Source: an uncultured Clostridia bacterium (GTDB lineage: Bacteria; Bacillota; Clostridia; Christensenellales; UBA1242). Taken from it: a stretch of 38,843 nucleotides of DNA. Positions 35,594-38,843 of this stretch are shown here, in pieces. The stretch covers positions 1-38,843 of the forward strand of contig CALWEL010000012.1 in assembly GCA_944377305.1 (NCBI GenBank), given 5' to 3'. The notes under the pieces were generated by a model. The model did no database searches. It worked only from the letters and a program-made list of their open reading frames with translations, and had not been told where the DNA came from. Position numbers and translations under genes: made by a program. Positions within the stretch are counted from its first letter, which is position 1. Each line of letters opens with the position of its first letter.

Positions 35594-35650
35594 TAGAGCG
35601 TTGCCTTGCCAAGGCAAATGTCGCGAGTTCGAATCTCGTCTTCCGCTCCA
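35576..35650 (+). tRNA. tRNA-Gly (anticodon GCC)
   Basis: Acceptor GCGGGAG (35576-35582) pairs with CTTCCGC (35640-35646, one G-T pair), then T35647 and encoded CCA. Anticodon stem TTGCC/GGCAA with loop TTGCCAA gives GCC. Confidence 0.97.
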
Positions 35651-35750
35651 TAAACACAATATCTTGTGTTTTTAAGATGACTAGGTACTACATTTTGTGG
35701 TGGTAAACCTAGTCATTTTTATTTGTGAGTAGAATTTGAGTAGAATAAAA
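35651..35750 (+). repeat. tRNA 3' module, copy 2 (after tRNA-Gly)
   Basis: Hairpin 1, AAACACAA-TATC-TTGTGTTT (35652-35671), runs into T residues. Hairpin 2 pairs 35676-35686 with 35707-35717 (11 bp) around a 20-nt loop containing TACATTTTGTGGTGGT, followed by a T tract. The tail holds two copies of TGAGTAGAAT. Hairpin 1, the loop and the tail match the module after tRNA-Leu(TAA); hairpin 2 matches in pairing but not in sequence. Confidence 0.8.
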
Positions 35751-35846
35751 AAAGTATCTTTTTACTTATTTATGGATCAAAAATATAGTTTATATTTGCT
35801 TAGGATTATCTTTTTATATAAATTTTATTTTTAGAATAAAAAAGTA

Positions 35847-36026
35847 TTGACTTTTGATTTTTTATGTAATATTATATCAATATGAGGTATCATACTATAC
35901 TAGCATACGTTGAAGATTAGTTTAATGTTGCACTGAAATAAATGCAATATAATGTTTTACGATGATTGTATGGTATGATTTTTTATATCATTCTATACTT
36001 AAAAAATTTATTTTAAGAGGTAGATT
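35847..36026 (+). promoter_or_regulatory. Promoter and attenuator-like leader of the ABC-F gene
   Basis: TTGACT (35847-35852), 17 nt, TATTAT (35870-35875). The leader holds three competing segments: 1 (35889-35900), 2 (35968-35979) and 3 (35987-35998). Segment 2 can pair with segment 1 over 12 bp or with segment 3 over 12 positions with one mismatch. A further stem CTTAAAA/TTTTAAG (35998-36004, 36011-36017) reaches into the AAGAGG ribosome site at 36015-36020. Segment 1 lies within a 12-codon leader ORF. Confidence 0.6.
35882..35920 (+). CDS. Putative leader peptide of the ABC-F gene
   Basis: A 12-codon ORF, MRYHTILAYVED. It has no ribosome site, but its ATG lies exactly 7 nt after the -10 hexamer, so it could be translated from a leaderless transcript. 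Codons 3-7 cover pairing segment 1 of the leader. Several ABC-F resistance genes are controlled by drug-induced ribosome stalling on such peptides. Too short to be certain from sequence alone. Confidence 0.5.
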   Translation: MRYHTILAYVED

Positions 36027-37664
36027 ATGATTATTTTAGATGTTAATAAAGTTAGTAAATCATTTGGATTTGGAAATATATTAAACAAAGTATCCTTTTC
36101 AATTAATGAAGGAGAAAAAATAGCATTAGTTGGCACCAATGGTGCTGGTAAGTCAACATTGTTGAAATTAATAGCACATATCGAAAAACTAGACAGCGGA
36201 ACTATCAGCATTAAGAAAGATTCAAAAGTTGAATATCTGGAACAAGGCGATGTTGCTGATAGCAAATCGGGAAGTTGTCGAGATCTATTATATTCGGCAT
36301 TTGAAAAGCTTAATGAAATGGAAATAGCGTTGACGAATTACGAGAGAAAAATGTCTAATACATTAGATTCAAATGAACTAAACTCTCTTATAGAAAAATA
36401 TAGCAGCCTTTTAGAAAAGTTTACAAGATTGGGCGGTTATGAGAAAGATATCCAATTGGATATCGTTTTAAACGGATTAAATATTGATAGAAATCTTTTA
36501 GATAGAGAATTTTCTTCACTCTCTGGTGGAGAACGTACACTTATAAATTTGGCTAAAATATTACTTTCAAAGCCTGATCTCTTGTTGCTTGATGAACCAA
36601 CTAATCATTTAGATATTACGCGCATTGAATGGTTAGAAAAATTTATAAGAGAATATAAAGGTTCTGTGATTATTGTATCACACGATAGATTTTTCTTAGA
36701 TAAAACAATTCAAAAGGTGATAGAATTGGAATCAGGAAAAACTAAAATATACTTTGGCAATTATACCGATTTTATAATACAGAAAGAAAATGAAGAAGTA
36801 AAAGAATTTCAAATTTACAAAGTTCAACAGCGAAAATTTGATGAGATGGAAAAGGCAATAAAGAGACTCAAAGAATGGGGTAAAATGGCGGATAATCCTA
36901 CATTTTTTCGCCGTGCGAAAGCGATTCAATCAAATTTGGATAGATTGAGAGAAAATGCGATAGAAAAACCAAAAGAAAAAACGGAATATCCTATAAATTT
37001 CAAATCGTACGGGCGAGGATCAAACGAAGTGGTGAAAATAAAAAATCTATCGCTCTATGCCGGGAATAAGAAATTATTAGAGAATTCAAACTGTCTAATT
37101 TTAAATGGCGAAAAAGTGGCAATTATTGGCGATAATGGTACGGGTAAGTCAACATTAATAAATGAAATAATTTCAAATTTAAATCCTTGCATTGTCGTTG
37201 GCTCAAATCAAAAGATTGCTTATCTTTCACAGATCATTCAATTTGTTGATAGTAAACAAAGTTTGCTTGAATATTTTATATCTGAGACAGAGCTTGAGGA
37301 AGATATCGCACGAAGCGTGTTACATAATTTTCAATTTTTCAAAAAAGATGTATTAAAAAGAGTTGGAATATTGTCAGGAGGAGAAAAATTACGATTGAAA
37401 TTGGCAATTTTATTACAAAAAGAAATTAATTTATTAATTCTTGATGAGCCTACCAATCATATTGATATTGAGACTAGAGAAGTTTTGGAAGATACCTTAT
37501 CAAAATTTAAAGGGACATTGATATTTGTCAGTCATGATAGATATTTTATCAATAAACTAGCGAACAGAATTATTGAATTTTATAATCATAAATTATATAC
37601 ATTTCAGGGGAATTATGACGATTATTTGAATATGAGAGACAAAATTCATTCTATAAAGTTATAA
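36027..37664 (+). CDS. ABC-F family ribosome-acting ATPase
   Basis: A 545-residue protein with two ATP-binding domains and no membrane segment. The first has Walker A GTNGAGKST (residues 36-44), signature LSGGE and LLLLDEPTNHLD; the second has GDNGTGKST, LSGGE and LLILDEPTNHID. The interdomain linker of about 80 charged residues, with the phrase RRAKAIQSNLDRL, is the part that reaches the ribosomal exit site in this family. Members either protect ribosomes from antibiotics (Vga, Lsa, Msr types) or aid translation (EttA, Uup, YkpA types). The attenuator-like leader favours an inducible protection factor, but the class cannot be fixed by eye. AAGAGGT precedes the ATG, and a strong terminator follows. 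Confidence 0.88.
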   Translation: MIILDVNKVSKSFGFGNILNKVSFSINEGEKIALVGTNGAGKSTLLKLIAHIEKLDSGTISIKKDSKVEYLEQGDVADSKSGSCRDLLYSAFEKLNEMEIALTNYERKMSNTLDSNELNSLIEKYSSLLEKFTRLGGYEKDIQLDIVLNGLNIDRNLLDREFSSLSGGERTLINLAKILLSKPDLLLLDEPTNHLDITRIEWLEKFIREYKGSVIIVSHDRFFLDKTIQKVIELESGKTKIYFGNYTDFIIQKENEEVKEFQIYKVQQRKFDEMEKAIKRLKEWGKMADNPTFFRRAKAIQSNLDRLRENAIEKPKEKTEYPINFKSYGRGSNEVVKIKNLSLYAGNKKLLENSNCLILNGEKVAIIGDNGTGKSTLINEIISNLNPCIVVGSNQKIAYLSQIIQFVDSKQSLLEYFISETELEEDIARSVLHNFQFFKKDVLKRVGILSGGEKLRLKLAILLQKEINLLILDEPTNHIDIETREVLEDTLSKFKGTLIFVSHDRYFINKLANRIIEFYNHKLYTFQGNYDDYLNMRDKIHSIKL

Positions 37665-37711
37665 ATAAATTTCTGTGTAAATTATGATTATTAAACGCAA
37701 AATCAATCAAA

Positions 37712-37746
37712 AATAAGTTTAGTTTCAACTAGACTTATTTTATTTT
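37712..37746 (+). terminator. Terminator of the ABC-F gene
   Basis: A 12-bp stem AATAAGTTTAGT (37712-37723) / ACTAGACTTATT (37728-37739), one G-T pair, TTCA loop, then a T-rich tract. Confidence 0.88.
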
Positions 37747-37820
37747 TGATAAAAATAAAAAAGTTTCATAAAATATGTTGCATTTTTATTTTTTTTCATA
37801 TATAATTATATAGTCTGTAT

Positions 37821-37894
37821 GGCACCATCGCCAAGTGGTAAGGCTCGGGTCTGCAAAACCCTCATCACCAGTTCGAATCTGGTTGGTGCCTCCA
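37821..37894 (+). tRNA. tRNA-Cys (anticodon GCA)
   Basis: Acceptor GGCACCA (37821-37827) pairs with TGGTGCC (37884-37890), then T37891 and encoded CCA. The anticodon loop CTGCAAA gives GCA. A TATAAT-like hexamer lies just upstream. Confidence 0.96.
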
Positions 37895-37952
37895 TTATTA
37901 TTTTTGATAATCATATTTTAATGGATATAAAGACAATAATATATTTTTATCG

Positions 37953-37985
37953 ATCTTATTCAAATATGAGGTGTGGCGAATCGGG
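37953..37985 (+). pseudogene. tRNA-Leu 5' fragment with duplicated leader
   Basis: Leader bases 37953-37968 match 38180-38195 at 15 of 16 positions. The following GGTGTGGCGAA matches the 5' end of tRNA-Leu(TAA) at 38198-38208, with one base missing before it. The similarity then ends. It mirrors the tRNA-Gly duplication but has diverged more. Confidence 0.6.
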
Positions 37986-38179
37986 TTCCCTAAAAATTAC
38001 ATTAAATTTTTAGGGCGAGAAATTTTAGATGCGCGTCACAATCGGCGAATTATGCAAGATTGCTCGTTGCACTCACAATGGGCGCATAAACTTGATTGTT
38101 CCTTATCCTACTGCGAACGAGTTCTTGTAGGAGACCAGTCCTGTGCTTAATATTTATTAAGAGTACGGACGAATTAAAT
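37986..38179. other. Structured spacer upstream of tRNA-Leu(TAA)
   Basis: No gene. Inverted repeats include CCCTAAAAATT...AATTTTTAGGG, ATGCGC...GCGCAT, TCCTAC...GTAGGA, and CTTAAT-ATTT-ATTAAG. It is GC-richer than nearby intergenic DNA and resembles in style the segments before tRNA-His and tRNA-Gly. The phrase GGGTTCCC starts a stem here and also in the tRNA-His segment. Confidence 0.5.
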
Positions 38180-38194
38180 ATCTTAATCAAATAT

Positions 38195-38282
38195 GCCGGT
38201 GTGGCGAAATGGCAGACGCACAGGACTTAAAATCCTGGGGGCTTAACCGCCCGTGTCGGTTCGACCCCGACCACCGGCACCA
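38195..38282 (+). tRNA. tRNA-Leu (anticodon TAA)
   Basis: Acceptor GCCGGTG (38195-38201) pairs with CACCGGC (38272-38278), then A38279 and encoded CCA. Anticodon stem CAGGA/TCCTG with loop CTTAAAA gives TAA. The long variable arm of class II tRNA-Leu is present. Confidence 0.97.
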
Positions 38283-38373
38283 AAAAACACAATATCTAGT
38301 GTTTTTAAATAATCTAACAACAACATTTAGCGGTGGTGTGTTAGGTTATTTTTTCTTGTGAGTATAATTTGCT
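38283..38373 (+). repeat. tRNA 3' module, copy 3 (after tRNA-Leu)
   Basis: Hairpin 1 is nearly identical to that after tRNA-Gly. The second stem pairs AATAATCTAAC (38308-38318) with GTTAGGTTATT (38340-38350), 11 bp with one G-T pair; seven of the eleven pairs differ from the tRNA-Gly copy yet pairing is kept. The loop keeps ACATTT and GGTGGT. The tail TTGTGAGTATAATTTG matches, then is lost just before the insertion sequence. Confidence 0.8.
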
Positions 38374-38384
38374 AGTTGTCTATA

Positions 38385-38843
38385 TGAAGTGAACCCCAAA
38401 AGTTAGACAACTTAAGGAGGTTCACTTTTTTATGAGAAAGAACAGAAAATATAGTCCAGAATTTAAAATTTCGTGTATAATAGATATGCGTGAACATCAT
38501 CTATCTTACAGTGAAACTGCTAGAAAGTATCTTTGTGAGAAAGGTCAAGAAAACAATTTTAAGAATAGCTTAAAACTTTGGGAACGCATATTTTTAGAAG
38601 AAGGAGAAGTCGCTTTCTACATTGAACGGCGTGGTAGAACTACAAAAATGGACAACCCAAAGAAAGGTAAAAAGAAAAAGTTAGATAACCAACTTAAACA
38701 AGATTTAATTGCTGCAAACCAACAACTTAAAGAAAGAATAGAACAGTTAGAAATGGAGAACGAATGCTTAAAAAAATTAGATGCCTTAGTTCGGAAAAGG
38801 CTTCAAAACCAAAAGAAAAAGTAATCATCATTTCTGAACTAAG
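38385..38843 (+). mobile_element. IS3-family element, left part
   Basis: The left end is near 38385, with TGAACCCCAAAAGTTAGACA, which resembles the terminal repeat of IS150-group elements. An orfA with a frameshift signal follows and the element continues past the window, so its right end, orfB and any target duplication cannot be seen. The start is an estimate from the terminal-repeat match. Confidence 0.75.
38432..38824 (+). CDS. IS3-family transposase OrfA
   Basis: A 130-residue OrfA. An N-terminal helix-turn-helix (KYSPEFKISCIIDMREHHLSYSETARKY) is followed by a linker with a second basic helix and a C-terminal leucine-zipper-like coil (LKERIEQLEMENECLKKLDAL). It would bind the element's ends and regulate transposition. 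AAGGAGG precedes the ATG. A perfect slippery heptamer A-AAA-AAA lies at 38770-38776 in the right phase; a -1 shift there opens a frame through the orfA stop reading KVIIISEL at the window edge, the expected start of the OrfAB fusion. Confidence 0.85.
   Translation: MRKNRKYSPEFKISCIIDMREHHLSYSETARKYLCEKGQENNFKNSLKLWERIFLEEGEVAFYIERRGRTTKMDNPKKGKKKKLDNQLKQDLIAANQQLKERIEQLEMENECLKKLDALVRKRLQNQKKK

Noticed and set aside
37819..38013. 64-codon frame starting at tRNA-Cys
   Set aside because: It starts inside the tRNA gene's promoter-proximal end and has no ribosome site.
1..38843. CRISPR array, prophage or toxin-antitoxin pair
   Set aside because: No regularly spaced repeats, phage structural genes or recognisable toxin-antitoxin proteins were seen in the window.

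Overview
This window looks like chromosome from a low-GC Firmicute, most likely an endospore-forming member of the Clostridia. The base composition is about one third GC by eye. An uninterrupted sigma-K gene, strong AGGAG-type ribosome sites, and the gene orders lepA-hemW-hrcA-grpE-dnaK-dnaJ and rpmB/Gls24(YloU)-YloV all fit that group. No species can be named from the sequence alone.

Layout. 1-1500: three tRNA genes (Leu-TAG, Gln, His), a transglutaminase-like protein, a small tRNA-linked ORF and a hairpin-rich stretch. 1500-2300: AT-rich, no convincing gene. 2300-5325: a MarR repressor overlapping a fused ATPase-permease ABC exporter. 5593-9780: an M16 peptidase, then RNase J with an O-methyltransferase. 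10032-16726: a reverse-strand hypothetical gene, then a U32 tRNA hydroxylation protein with a lipid kinase, feoAB and the ribosome GTPase der. 16983-17908: a reverse-strand pair of paralogous unknown proteins. 18039-21764: plsY, tatD, RNase P RNA, sigK (reverse) and a lipoprotein. 22082-31958: lepA, hemW, an orphan cistron and the CIRCE-controlled heat-shock cluster, which carries a metallo-beta-lactamase-fold gene and an isochorismatase-like gene between the chaperones. 32269-34967: rpmB (reverse), the Gls24/FakA-like pair and a serine-rich small protein. 35101-38843: four more tRNA genes, an ABC-F gene behind an attenuator-like leader, and the left end of an IS3-family element that runs off the window.

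Most genes are housekeeping: translation and ribosome assembly (lepA, der, rpmB, tRNAs), RNA processing (rnj, rnpB), proteostasis (hrcA operon), membrane lipid synthesis (plsY, lipid kinase, FakA-like) and iron uptake (feoAB). The O-methyltransferase and the U32 protein are plausible partners in 5-methoxyuridine formation at the tRNA wobble base.

The less ordinary signals are: (1) the tetranucleotide CATG is almost absent from the whole window and histidine codon choice bends to avoid it; (2) four genes and one leader peptide start exactly 7 nt after a -10 hexamer, implying leaderless mRNAs; (3) a leader peptide upstream of the ABC-F gene overlaps one of three mutually exclusive RNA pairing segments; (4) tRNA-Gly and tRNA-Leu(TAA) are preceded by duplicated 5' tRNA fragments plus structured spacers, and tRNA-His, -Gly and -Leu(TAA) are followed by a shared 3' module whose stem changes by compensatory substitutions; (5) GrpE has an N-terminal tail with ten cysteines in C-x-C repeats. 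All calls come from reading the sequence; no database search was run.
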